The notes below the pieces were generated by a model, which had not been told where the DNA came from, did no database searches, and saw only the letters and a program-made list of their open reading frames with translations. This document shows, piece after piece, positions 8,632-16,184 of a stretch of DNA of 64,000 nucleotides. Made by a program: the position numbers and the translations under genes. The DNA comes from Candidatus Devosia phytovorans. GTDB taxonomy: Bacteria; Pseudomonadota; Alphaproteobacteria; Rhizobiales; Devosiaceae. The stretch lies in assembly GCA_029202405.1 (NCBI GenBank), contig CP119312.1:1927001-1991000 (forward strand). The letters run 5' to 3'. Numbering within the stretch: the first letter of the stretch is position 1; each line of letters begins with the position of its first letter.

Positions 8632-10635
8632 ATGTCTGAAAAAATTCGCTGGGGCATCATCGGGCCGGGCAGCATTGCCAAGGCCTTCTGGGGCGGTGTT
8701 GCCGGCTCAAAGCATGGCGTGATCACGGCCATTGCCACGCGCGATCCCAATAAGCCCAACCTGGCGACCGATTTCCCCGGCGCCAAGGTTGTGCATGGCT
8801 ATGACGCCTTGCTGGCCGATCCGGAGATCGACGCCGTCTATATTGCCGTGCCACATACCGGCCACGCCGAATGGGCGATCAAGGCAGCCGAAGCGGGCAA
8901 GCATGTGCTGGTGGAAAAGCCGTTTGCCCTCTCGTCCTTCGAGATCGACGCGGTGTTCCACGCCCATCGCAAGGCCGGCACCTTCGCCGGCGAAGCCTTC
9001 ATGTATCGCCTGCATCCGCAGACGGCGAAGCTGGGCGAGTTGATCCGCTCGGGCGTCATTGGCGACGTGCGGATGATCCAGTCGAGCTTCGGCTTTTCCA
9101 TGGGCAAGTTCCAGCCCGAACATCGCCTGTTCGCCTCCAAGCTCGCCGGTGGCGGCATTCTTGATGTCGGCGGCTATCCGGTGTCGATGTCGCGCTTCGT
9201 GGCCGGCCAGGCCATGGGTAAGCCCTTTGCCGATCCGGTCAAGGTTTCCGGCACGGCCAAGCTCAATGCCGAAGGCACCGACGATTGGGCTGCAGCGGTC
9301 CTCACCTTCGAGAATGGCATTGTTGCCCAGGTGTCCTGCGCGGTGATGGCCAATCTCGACAATGTGCTGCGCATCCACGGCTCGGAAGGCCGCATCGAAG
9401 TGCCGGACTTCTGGTTTGCCGGTGGCAATCGCGACAAGGGCGCAGGCCGGATCGACGTCATCAAGAATGGCAAGACCGAGACGATCAGCGTCAATGAAGA
9501 GCGCCATGTCTATTCGTTCGAGGCCGACGCGGCCGCCGAAGCCATCTTTGCCAAGCGGCAGGAACTGGCCGCGCCGGGCATGAGCTGGGCCGATAGCTTG
9601 GGCAATGCCCGGGTGCTCGACGCCTGGCGCAAGGATGCGGGGATCGAGTTCTCGGTCGAAAAATCCACCACGCGGGTCAATACGCTCGACAATCGCAAGC
9701 TCGGGCCCAACACGGGCGTCATTCCCAAGCGCAGCATTCCCGGTCTTGGTAAGCAGGCGTCCGCCGTGGCGCTGGGCTTTGAGGACTTCCGCAGCTTTGC
9801 CTCGGGCGCCATCCTGCTCGATGCCTTCTGGGAGAAGGGCGGCAATATCTTCGACACCGCCTTTGTCTATGGCTCGGGCTATACCGAAAAGCTGTTCGGC
9901 GAATGGCATAAAAACCGCGGCACCCGCGAAGGCGCCGTGCTGATCGGCAAGGGGGCGCATAGCCCGCTGGTCTATCCCGACGTCATCGCCAAGCAGCTGA
10001 CGCAGTCGCTTGACCGTCTCCAGACAGACTATGTCGATGTCTATTTCATGCATCGCGACAATGTCGAAGTGCCGGTGGGCGAATTCGTCGATGCCATGGA
10101 TGCCGAGGTGAAGGCGGGCCGCATCCGCGGGCCGTTCGGTGGCTCGAACTGGACCAAGGAGCGGTTCGACGAGGCGGTCGCCTATGCCGAGCGCACGGGC
10201 AAGACCAAGCCACAGGCGCTCAGCAACAATTTCGCGCTCAGCGAAATGCTGGTGCCGATCTGGGATGGCTGCGTCACCGCTTCGACCGACGAGTGGAAGG
10301 CCTGGCTCAAGGCGCGGCAGGTCACCAATTTCTCCTGGTCCAGCCAGGGTCGCGGCTTCTTCACCGACCGTGCCGGTCGCGACAAGACCGACAATGAGGA
10401 ACTGGTGCGCTGCTGGTACAATGACAAGAACTTTGCCCGCCGCGACCGGGCCATCGAGCTGGGCAAGCAGCTTGGCCACAGCCCGATCCACATTGCGCTG
10501 GCCTTTGTGCTGGCGCAGGATTTCCCGTCGATCCCGCTGATCGGTCCCCGTACACTCGGCGAGCTGGACGACAGCCTCAAGACCTTCGAGATCAAGCTGA
10601 CACCGGATCAGGTGGCCTGGCTGGACAACGGCTAG
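8632..10635 (+). CDS. Fused Gfo/Idh/MocA oxidoreductase - aldo/keto reductase
   Basis: A single 667-residue frame carries two complete redox enzymes. Residues 1 to about 335 are a Gfo/Idh/MocA oxidoreductase: Rossmann motif GIIGPGSIAK and the catalytic-lysine motif VEKPFA at about 94-99. Residues from about 350 to the end are an aldo/keto reductase with all four tetrad residues visible: Asp and Tyr in FDTAFVYGSGYTEKLFG, Lys in VLIGKGAHS, His in VDVYFMHRDN. The barrel ends with PLIGPRTLGELDDSL. It is the last gene of the sugar-ABC operon, so it probably acts on the imported compound or its oxidised product. No stop, frameshift or internal start with a strong ribosome site separates the halves. 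The substrate is unknown. Confidence 0.92.
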   Translation: MSEKIRWGIIGPGSIAKAFWGGVAGSKHGVITAIATRDPNKPNLATDFPGAKVVHGYDALLADPEIDAVYIAVPHTGHAEWAIKAAEAGKHVLVEKPFALSSFEIDAVFHAHRKAGTFAGEAFMYRLHPQTAKLGELIRSGVIGDVRMIQSSFGFSMGKFQPEHRLFASKLAGGGILDVGGYPVSMSRFVAGQAMGKPFADPVKVSGTAKLNAEGTDDWAAAVLTFENGIVAQVSCAVMANLDNVLRIHGSEGRIEVPDFWFAGGNRDKGAGRIDVIKNGKTETISVNEERHVYSFEADAAAEAIFAKRQELAAPGMSWADSLGNARVLDAWRKDAGIEFSVEKSTTRVNTLDNRKLGPNTGVIPKRSIPGLGKQASAVALGFEDFRSFASGAILLDAFWEKGGNIFDTAFVYGSGYTEKLFGEWHKNRGTREGAVLIGKGAHSPLVYPDVIAKQLTQSLDRLQTDYVDVYFMHRDNVEVPVGEFVDAMDAEVKAGRIRGPFGGSNWTKERFDEAVAYAERTGKTKPQALSNNFALSEMLVPIWDGCVTASTDEWKAWLKARQVTNFSWSSQGRGFFTDRAGRDKTDNEELVRCWYNDKNFARRDRAIELGKQLGHSPIHIALAFVLAQDFPSIPLIGPRTLGELDDSLKTFEIKLTPDQVAWLDNG

Positions 10636-10649
10636 CACTGAATGAGGAG

Positions 10650-10673
10650 AGGGCCCTGCGGGGCCCTTTCTTT
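10650..10673 (+). terminator. Rho-independent terminator of the ABC operon
   Basis: The perfect stem AGGGCCC/GGGCCCT with a TGCG loop is followed by TTCTTT, 14 bases after the fusion gene. It overlaps the last bases of the convergent peptidase gene, so it may stop transcription from both sides. Confidence 0.85.
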
Positions 10674-11682
10674 AGTCCGCCTGCCCCCAGCGCTGCGACC
10701 AGGTGGGGACGGGATCGCCGGGTGCCGGTTCGGCCAGGTAGATGGCACGGGCCATGGCGCGGCTGAGGCAGACTGCGGCAGCATGGCCGAGGCGCAGGAT
10801 ATCGAGCACCGGATCGGCGATCGGCTTGTCGCGTGTCGAGAGGGCAAATACCAGGTCGCCGTCAACCTGGCTGTGGGCGGGACTGGCACCGCGGGCAATG
10901 CCATCCTGGGCGGCGACGGCCAGGCGCTTGACCTGCGCCTTGGTCAGCAGGGCGTCGGTGGCGACGATGGCAATGGTGGTATTGGCCATGGGACCAGCCG
11001 GATCGCGTTTGGAGCGCGCGGTTTCTTCAAAGCTGAGGGGTGACAGGCGCGGGCCTAGTCCGCCGAATTCGCCCCCGGTTTCGAAGGGGGCGGCCCAGAA
11101 GTTGGGAGCATCGCCCATGGTGACGCTGCCGGTTGGATTGGCGACGACCAGGGCGCCCACGACATGTCCGCTGGGCAGCAGCAGCGAGGCCGAGCCAAGC
11201 CCACCCTTGAGATTGGCGGTCAGGGCGCCCGTCCCCGCGCCGGCGGTGCCAAGGGCGAAATCTGGGCCGGCGGCGTCAAGAGCGCGCGATCCGAGTGCCG
11301 GATAGGGATTGGTTTGCCAGTCCTTGGCGCCGCCGTTGAGCAGGTCGAAGACAATGGCGGCCGGGACGATGGGAATGGTCGCATCGCCGACACGGAAGCC
11401 GCGGCCAGCGCGGCGCAGGCCATCCACCACGCCCGAGGCCGCGTCCAGCCCGAAGGCGGAGCCGCCCGACAGCACCAGAGCGTCGATGTCCTCCACCAGC
11501 TTGTCGGGGGCCAGAAGGTCGGTTTCACGCGTTCCGGGCGAACCGCCCATGATGTCGACGGAGGCCACAAACGGCCGGTCGGCAGTCAGGACGGTCACGC
11601 CAGTCTTGATATGGCGGTCTTGCGCATTGCCGACCCGGAGGCCGACGATATCGGTAATGAGGTTGCGTGGGCCAGCAAGCAA
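10672..11682 (-). CDS. P1-family (DmpA/S58) peptidase
   Basis: This is an N-terminal-nucleophile hydrolase of the DmpA/beta-aminopeptidase family. Visible landmarks are GPRNLITDIVGLRVGNA at the conserved N-terminus, VLSGGSAFGLDAA, NLKGGLGSAS, and the probable self-cleavage site ANTTIAIVATDALL, where the second part would start with threonine. Conserved sequence starts right after a TTG at 11682, preceded by GGGGA at five bases; the frame extends to an ATG-type start at 11811, but those 43 residues look unlike the family. The gene is convergent with the ABC operon. Substrates of this family are varied, so none is assigned. Confidence 0.85.
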   Translation of the reverse strand: MLAGPRNLITDIVGLRVGNAQDRHIKTGVTVLTADRPFVASVDIMGGSPGTRETDLLAPDKLVEDIDALVLSGGSAFGLDAASGVVDGLRRAGRGFRVGDATIPIVPAAIVFDLLNGGAKDWQTNPYPALGSRALDAAGPDFALGTAGAGTGALTANLKGGLGSASLLLPSGHVVGALVVANPTGSVTMGDAPNFWAAPFETGGEFGGLGPRLSPLSFEETARSKRDPAGPMANTTIAIVATDALLTKAQVKRLAVAAQDGIARGASPAHSQVDGDLVFALSTRDKPIADPVLDILRLGHAAAVCLSRAMARAIYLAEPAPGDPVPTWSQRWGQAD

Positions 11683-11899
11683 ATCTATTCCCCGTGGAAG
11701 GCAGGTTCGACCTGCCGCAACATCGGTCAAGGTCCGGCGCATATCGGGCATGTGGCGGGCAATTGTCCAGCCACCACAGTTTATCTCAGCCGGGCGCTCC
11801 AAACTGTTCATTGCCTGACGACGGTTACAGGTGTGTTGCCTCTTGCTCCGTCAGAATCCCTGCCCTATCTTCATCGTTGCGGAACGATGGTTTCGCATA

Positions 11900-12044
11900 G
11901 TTCTCAGGGCGGGGTGCAATTCCCCACCGGCGGTATAGGCAGCGATGCCTGAGCCCGCGAGCGCCTTTGGACCAATTGGTCCCTGGGGTCAGCAGATCCG
12001 GTTTGAACCCGGGGCCGACGGTCATAGTCCGGATGAAAGAGAAC
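11900..12044 (+). promoter_or_regulatory. FMN riboswitch (RFN element)
   Basis: All hallmark blocks of the RFN element are present in order: P1 arms GTTCTC and GAGAAC at the two ends, CAGGGCGGGGTGCAATTCCC, ACCGGCGGTA, GCCCGCGAGCG, GGTCAGCAGATCCGGT, and CCGACGGTCATAGTCCGGAT before GAAAGAGAAC. It lies about 100 bases upstream of a drug/metabolite-type transporter. Downstream stems CGCTG/CAGCG and CGTAACC/GGTTACG may form the expression platform. Confidence 0.97.
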
Positions 12045-12147
12045 GGGATCAACGCTGCTTCGTCAGCGTCTGCGCATCATTGCGCCGGCGCCTGGGCAGC
12101 GAGACGTCTCGTAACCCTGAGGAAACTGGTTACGGAAAGGACGTTTT

Positions 12148-13125
12148 ATGAACCAGGTTTCCTCGTCTTCCCAAAATGCGGCCACCGGCGCGCTGTTCAT
12201 GGTCGTGGCGGCCGTGGCCTTTGCTGGCTCCAATGTGCTGCAATCAGTGCTGCCGACACCCGTCGAATATGGTGGTTTCGGGCTCAGTTCCACCGGCATG
12301 GCCTTCTGGCAATATGTCATCGCCTCTGTCCTGGCGCTGCCGTTGATCCGGCGCATCGGGCTCAAGAATCTGCGCACGCGGCATCCCCTGATCCATGAAG
12401 TCCGCGCGCTGGTTTCGGCGATCGGCGTGCATGTCTTTGTCTATGGTTTCGCCTCGGGTGTGCCGATCTGGCAGATGGTGACGCTGCTGGCGACCGGCCC
12501 ACTGTTCATCATCCTCGGCTCGACGCTGTTTCTGGGCGAACGCGCCTCGACGGCCCGCATCTTTGCCGGTCTCATCGGCTTTTTTGGCGCCATCATCATC
12601 TCCGGTGTCGGTAGCGAAGGCTTGAGCCTCCACACTCTGGTGCCGATCGCGGCGGCGGCGCTGTGGGCGGTGACCGACGTGCTGACCAAGTATCTGGCCC
12701 GGGAGGAATCGCCCGAGACGCTGACCATTTCGCTGCTGGTGCTGATGACGCCGAACCACCTGCTGGTGCTGCTGGCCGTCAATGCCTGGGCCTGGCTGCT
12801 TCCGGCTGCCACGCCCGCCGGTCTTGCCGCCGGCTTCCCCTTTGCCCTGCCGGGCGGCACGGGACTATTGCTGCTTCTGCTGCTCGGCGCCTTGACGGCC
12901 GCAGCGCAATATCTGCTCGGCCATGCCTACAAGCTGGCCGATGCGACCTACCTGCAGCCCTTTGGCGACCTCAAGGTGCCGCTGGGTGGCCTTTTGGGCT
13001 GGATCGCCCTGGGCCAGGTCCCGGCCGTCTGGTTCTGGCCGGGGTTCCTGCTGATCATCGGTGGCTCGCTGCTGATCTACTGGACCGAATCCGGCAAGCG
13101 CCGCACGCGGTTCAGCGCCGCCTGA
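12148..13125 (+). CDS. ribN: EamA/DMT-family transporter, probable riboflavin importer RibN
   Basis: A 325-residue inner-membrane protein with about ten predicted helices forming two EamA repeats (FMVVAAVAFAGSNVLQS near the start and ALWAVTDVLTKYLA at the second repeat). The family alone does not give a substrate, but the FMN riboswitch directly upstream does: RibN riboflavin importers of Hyphomicrobiales are EamA proteins under FMN control. The ATG follows GGAAAGGACG. Low FMN should switch it on to salvage external riboflavin. The assignment rests on riboswitch plus family and is an inference. Confidence 0.85.
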   Translation: MNQVSSSSQNAATGALFMVVAAVAFAGSNVLQSVLPTPVEYGGFGLSSTGMAFWQYVIASVLALPLIRRIGLKNLRTRHPLIHEVRALVSAIGVHVFVYGFASGVPIWQMVTLLATGPLFIILGSTLFLGERASTARIFAGLIGFFGAIIISGVGSEGLSLHTLVPIAAAALWAVTDVLTKYLAREESPETLTISLLVLMTPNHLLVLLAVNAWAWLLPAATPAGLAAGFPFALPGGTGLLLLLLLGALTAAAQYLLGHAYKLADATYLQPFGDLKVPLGGLLGWIALGQVPAVWFWPGFLLIIGGSLLIYWTESGKRRTRFSAA

Positions 13126-13140
13126 AGGCTCTGCACCCTC

Positions 13141-13187
13141 GGAACCACCTGACGGTCCGGGTCGTCAATCCGGGGTGAGGTGGTTCC
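13141..13187. repeat. Perfect 10-bp inverted repeat after ribN
   Basis: GGAACCACCT at 13141-13150 pairs perfectly with AGGTGGTTCC at 13178-13187, 15 bases past the ribN stop. There is no clear T-tract, so it is not a textbook terminator, but it could end or stabilise the transcript. Confidence 0.6.
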
Positions 13188-13252
13188 TTGGCGTTTCGTC
13201 CCTCGACACGTGCGGAAGTCTCGCCCGGCCTTGCAGCGTCGCGATTACACGA

Positions 13253-13345
13253 GTGGGAAGCGGCTTTTCACCTCGGGGGCCGCGAGGCCCCCAATATGTT
13301 TTGTATGAAGAGGCTGGAGCCGCTTCCCACGATCCGGTTTTTCCT
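13253..13345 (+). ncRNA. Candidate structured RNA (13-bp stem, GCGA tetraloop hairpin, U-tract)
   Basis: GTGGGAAGCGGCT (13253-13265) and AGCCGCTTCCCAC (13318-13330) are perfectly complementary. Inside is a 7-bp GGGGGCC/GGCCCCC hairpin (13275-13292) closed by GCGA, a GNRA tetraloop only on the plus strand. Seven bases after the outer stem comes TTTTT. Further stems follow at 13372-13401 and 13400-13413. No gene lies downstream on this strand before the convergent merR. Whether it is transcribed, and from where, is unknown; it might also be a mobile repeat. Overlapping open frames look spurious. Confidence 0.4.
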
Positions 13346-13533
13346 GCGCCTGCATCGAGCGGCGCTACCAAGGCGCCGGTGGTCAGCAGTACGCCGGTGC
13401 CGGGCGACCCCGGCTGCCAGCTCATCCCCGCCCGATGCTTCGTCGGCACCGCGTGTGTGACGGCGGGAACGGGATGATTATGCAGGAGGGTTGAGGGGGC
13501 GGGGAAAAGTATCTGGCAAATGAGCCGTAAGGG

Positions 13534-13574
13534 ACTGACAGGACACTAAACAAAGTGAGATTGGGTGTGTCAGT
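13534..13574. repeat. Inverted repeat ACTGACA/TGTCAGT
   Basis: A 7-bp perfect inverted repeat with a 27-base interval, followed by TTTC on the plus strand. It lies within the gene-free region and has no assigned role. Confidence 0.4.
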
Positions 13575-13599
13575 TTCGGCGGATTGGTCGAGAGCCACG

Positions 13600-13840
13600 G
13601 TCAACCTTCTCCCCTTGAGGGAGAAGGTGGCTCGGCGCAGCCGAGACGGATGAGGGGTCCAGCGCTCACCATCAGCATTAAAGCATGGGATAGCTTGCCA
13701 TTCAGGCATAGCCTTCATGGCCTTCTTCGCTCAAATCGCTCCACAGGAGCGATTTGCCCTTCGGGACACTCAGAAGCCCCTCACCCTGACCTTCCGCTGA
13801 ACGCGTCAGGTCTGTCCCTCTCCCTCAAGGGGAGAGGGTT
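13600..13840. repeat. Inverted CTCCC-rich extragenic repeats
   Basis: The segment opens with CCTTCTCCCCTTGAGGGAG, continues into a small palindrome (GGCTCGGCGCAGCCGAGA), and closes near 13805-13837 with CCCTCTCCCTCAAGGGGAG, which is the first motif in the opposite orientation. These are extragenic palindromes of the kind scattered through rhizobial genomes. No gene is evident. Confidence 0.6.
13698..13755 (+). repeat. 58-bp palindromic element, copy 1
   Basis: The element starts CCATTCAGGC, has CTTCATGGCCTTCTTCGC in the middle, and ends in the palindrome AAATCGCTCCACAGGAGCGA followed by TTT. Similar elements lie at 13867, 14098 and 23785. Confidence 0.7.
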
Positions 13841-13866
13841 GAGATCGAGTGCGCGACAAGTCTGGG

Positions 13867-13924
13867 CCATTCGGGCGTCGCCCTCATGGCCTTCTCAGCT
13901 CAGATCGCTCCACTGGAGCGATCT
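13867..13924 (+). repeat. 58-bp palindromic element, copy 2
   Basis: The same layout as copy 1: CCATTCGGGCGTCGCCCTCA, then a middle block, then AGATCGCTCCACTGGAGCGA and TCT. The palindrome loop differs from copy 1 by compensated or loop bases only. Confidence 0.7.
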
Positions 13925-13994
13925 GTCGGCTATGCCGCCGCCTCGAAGTCCCTCAAGGCGAGAAGGTTGAGCGCGGTGCGTGCGGGACCGTCGT

Positions 13995-14049
13995 GCCACG
14001 CCCTCGTGGTTCGAGGCTCGCGAAGAGCTCGCACCTCACCATGAGGGCT
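13995..14049 (+). repeat. CCCTCGTGGTTCGAGG extragenic repeat, single arm
   Basis: One arm of a repeat that reappears as inverted pairs at 30017-30148 and 33760-33891: GCCCTCGTGGTTCGAGGCTC, then GAGCTCGCACCTCACCATGA. Confidence 0.7.
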
Positions 14050-14097
14050 GCTGGAATGGCATCGCCAGACAGGACGACTTTGCGCTCCGCGCCACCG

Positions 14098-14156
14098 CCA
14101 TTCGGCCGCAGGCCTCATTTGCCTAGTGCCCTAGAATCGCTCCACCGGAGCGATTT
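14098..14156 (+). repeat. 59-bp palindromic element, copy 3
   Basis: Begins CCATTCGGCCGCAGGCCTCA and ends AATCGCTCCACCGGAGCGAT plus TT. It abuts the 3' end of the convergent merR gene. Confidence 0.7.
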
Positions 14157-14176
14157 TTGGGCTTTGCCGCCGGGCC

Positions 14177-14632
14177 CTAGTGTTCCCGGGCGCGTTCCAG
14201 GATGCGTTTGCATTCGAGGAGTTCGCGGAGGACGTCGGAGAGTTTGTCGCGGCTTTCCTTGTCGAGGGCCGGATTGGAGAGCATCACGGCTTCTTCGATC
14301 TCGGCCTCGTCGCTGGCCTCTTCGGCCGCTTCGATCATGGGGAGCAGGTCTTCGAGCGGCTTGCCTTCGCCAACGGCGATGACATAGCGGCTGCCCTGAT
14401 CCTTGAGGATGCGTTGCACACCCTTGATGGTGAAACCCTGATCATAGAGCAGGTGACGGATGCCGCGCAGCAGCATCACGTCCTCGGGGCGATAGTAACG
14501 CCGGCCGCCGCCACGCTTGAGCGGCTTTATGGTCGCGAAACGAGTCTCCCAGAAGCGAAGGACATGCTGCGGCAGGTCCAACTCATCGGCGGCTTCGGAT
14601 ATCGTCCGGAAGGCGTCTGGAGACTTATCCAC
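14177..14632 (-). CDS. MerR-family transcriptional regulator
   Basis: A 151-residue MerR-type regulator. The N-terminal winged helix reads FRTISEAADELDLPQHVLRF, then WETRF, KRGGGRRYYRPEDV and LLRGIRHLLYDQGFTIKGV, matching the MerR DNA-binding region. The C-terminal half is an acidic, helical coiled-coil without metal-binding cysteines, so it is not a classical metal sensor. It follows ihfA with a 24-base gap, an arrangement widespread in Alphaproteobacteria. Its signal and targets are unknown. Confidence 0.92.
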   Translation of the reverse strand: MDKSPDAFRTISEAADELDLPQHVLRFWETRFATIKPLKRGGGRRYYRPEDVMLLRGIRHLLYDQGFTIKGVQRILKDQGSRYVIAVGEGKPLEDLLPMIEAAEEASDEAEIEEAVMLSNPALDKESRDKLSDVLRELLECKRILERAREH

Positions 14633-14656
14633 GTAGGTCTAGACTCACTGGATGGC

Positions 14657-14968
14657 TTATTTTCCAGTAGGAACCATAGATTTGTTGATCTTGGACTTCA
14701 ACACGTTGGACGGTTTGAACACAAGAACCTGCCGCGGCAGGATCGGCACCTCTTCGCCCGTCTTGGGGTTACGGCCGATACGTTCATTCTTGGATCGGAC
14801 CTGGAAGGATCCGAAGGAGGAGAGCTTTACATTGGCGCCCGTGATCAGCGCATCGCCAATCAGTTCGAGAACGCGTTCGACCAGCTCGGCCGATTCCGTT
14901 CGCGACAGACCCACCGAACCGTAGACAGCTTCCGCCAGATCAGCTCGCGTAATCGTCTTCTGCGTCAT
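14657..14968 (-). CDS. ihfA: Integration host factor subunit alpha
   Basis: A 103-residue DNA-bending protein that pairs with IhfB. Characteristic sequence: TITRADLAEAVYGSVGLSR, the SSFGSFQVRSKNERIGRNPK arm region with its DNA-intercalating NPKTG loop, and the VFKPSNVLKSKIN C-terminus. The ATG at 14968 matches the family start (MTQKTITR); in-frame codons upstream are not conserved. It sits between fabH and a merR gene, the usual alphaproteobacterial setting. Confidence 0.96.
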   Translation of the reverse strand: MTQKTITRADLAEAVYGSVGLSRTESAELVERVLELIGDALITGANVKLSSFGSFQVRSKNERIGRNPKTGEEVPILPRQVLVFKPSNVLKSKINKSMVPTGK

Positions 14969-15206
14969 TGACACCCCCGTTGTTGCCGAAAGGTCCAAAT
15001 CCCCACGCCGAGACACGCCCATGTCCCTGTTCAGAACAGCCGTAAGCGCGCCCAAAAGGGCTGTGCCATGCCGCGGGAACCGTCCCTATCACTCAGCGCC
15101 CTGCCGTCACAAATCACTCGTGCGGCTCATTATTCGGGCGCTGCGTTCCTCCGCCCGATGTGACACTAACGCTTTGAAACGGTTATGGTCAATGCGGTCT
15201 ATACAG

Positions 15207-16184
15207 TTACCAGCGAATGAGATTGGCGCCCCAGGTGAAGCCACCGCCCATGGCTTCGAGCATCACCAGATCGCCCTGCTTGATGCGCCCATCAGCAACG
15301 GCGACGCTGAGCGCCAGTGGCACTGAAGCCGCCGATGTATTGGCATGCAGGGAAACGGTCATCACCACCTTTTCGGGTGGGAGGCCAAGCTTTTTGCCGG
15401 CACCCTCGATGATGCGCTGATTGGCCTGGTGGGGAACGAACCAATCGAGGTCGTCTACCGTATAGTCGGCCTTCTCGAGCGCAGCATAGACCACGTCGGT
15501 GATCTTGCCGACCGCGTGGCGGAAAACTTCGGGGCCCTGCATGTGGACATGGCCGGTCGTGCCGGTGGTCGAGGGACCGCCATCCACATAGAGCTTGTCC
15601 CAGTGGTGGCCATCGGAGCGGAGCGCCGAAGAGAGAATTCCGCGCTCGGCTTCGCCATCGGCGAGTTCGATGCCTTCCACCACCATGGCCCCTGCCCCGT
15701 CGCCGAACAGCACGCAGGTGGTACGGTCGGTCCAGTCGAGCAGGCGCGAGAAGGTTTCGGCGCCGATCACCAGGGCGCGTTTGGCGAGGCCATTCTTGAT
15801 ATAGCTGTCGGCCGTGGTCAGGGCGTAGACGAAGCCCGAGCAGACGGCCTGAATGTCGAAGGCCATGCCGTGGTGCATGCCCAGCTTCATCTGCACCAGC
15901 GTTGCGGCCGACGGGAAGGTATAGTCGGGCGTGGTGGTGGCGACGATGATCAGGTCGATATCGTCGGGTGTTACACCGGCCGCGGCCATGGCCTTCTTGC
16001 CCGCTTCGACCGCAAGGTCGGAGGTGAACTGGCCCTCGGCGGCGATATGGCGTTCCTTGATGCCAACACGCTGCTGAATCCACTCGTCGGATGTATCGAC
16101 GATCTTTTCGAGGTCTGCGTTGGTCAGCACCTTTTCGGGCAGGTAGCCGCCGACACCACGGATAATGGTACGCGTTCTGGTCAC
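15207..16184 (-). CDS. fabH: Beta-ketoacyl-ACP synthase III
   Basis: FabH starts fatty acid synthesis by condensing acetyl-CoA with malonyl-ACP. The 325-residue product shows the catalytic triad: Cys in AVCSGFVYAL, His in VPHQANQRI and Asn in HANTSAAS, with the GGGFTWGA C-terminal glycine loop. Its start overlaps the plsX stop by four bases (ATGA), so the two are translationally coupled. The length is typical. Confidence 0.97.
   Translation of the reverse strand: MTRTRTIIRGVGGYLPEKVLTNADLEKIVDTSDEWIQQRVGIKERHIAAEGQFTSDLAVEAGKKAMAAAGVTPDDIDLIIVATTTPDYTFPSAATLVQMKLGMHHGMAFDIQAVCSGFVYALTTADSYIKNGLAKRALVIGAETFSRLLDWTDRTTCVLFGDGAGAMVVEGIELADGEAERGILSSALRSDGHHWDKLYVDGGPSTTGTTGHVHMQGPEVFRHAVGKITDVVYAALEKADYTVDDLDWFVPHQANQRIIEGAGKKLGLPPEKVVMTVSLHANTSAASVPLALSVAVADGRIKQGDLVMLEAMGGGFTWGANLIRW

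Noticed and set aside
8707..10638. Long minus-strand frame opposite the fused oxidoreductase
   Set aside because: An antisense shadow; the plus strand encodes both catalytic domains with intact motifs.
13165..13449. A 94-codon minus-strand open frame through the structured element
   Set aside because: It is crossed by several perfect palindromes that explain its sequence, has no ribosome site I trust, and its product has no recognisable domain.
13126..14176. CRISPR array or insertion sequence
   Set aside because: The repeats are irregularly spaced, differ in type, and there are no spacers of constant length, transposase or target duplications.
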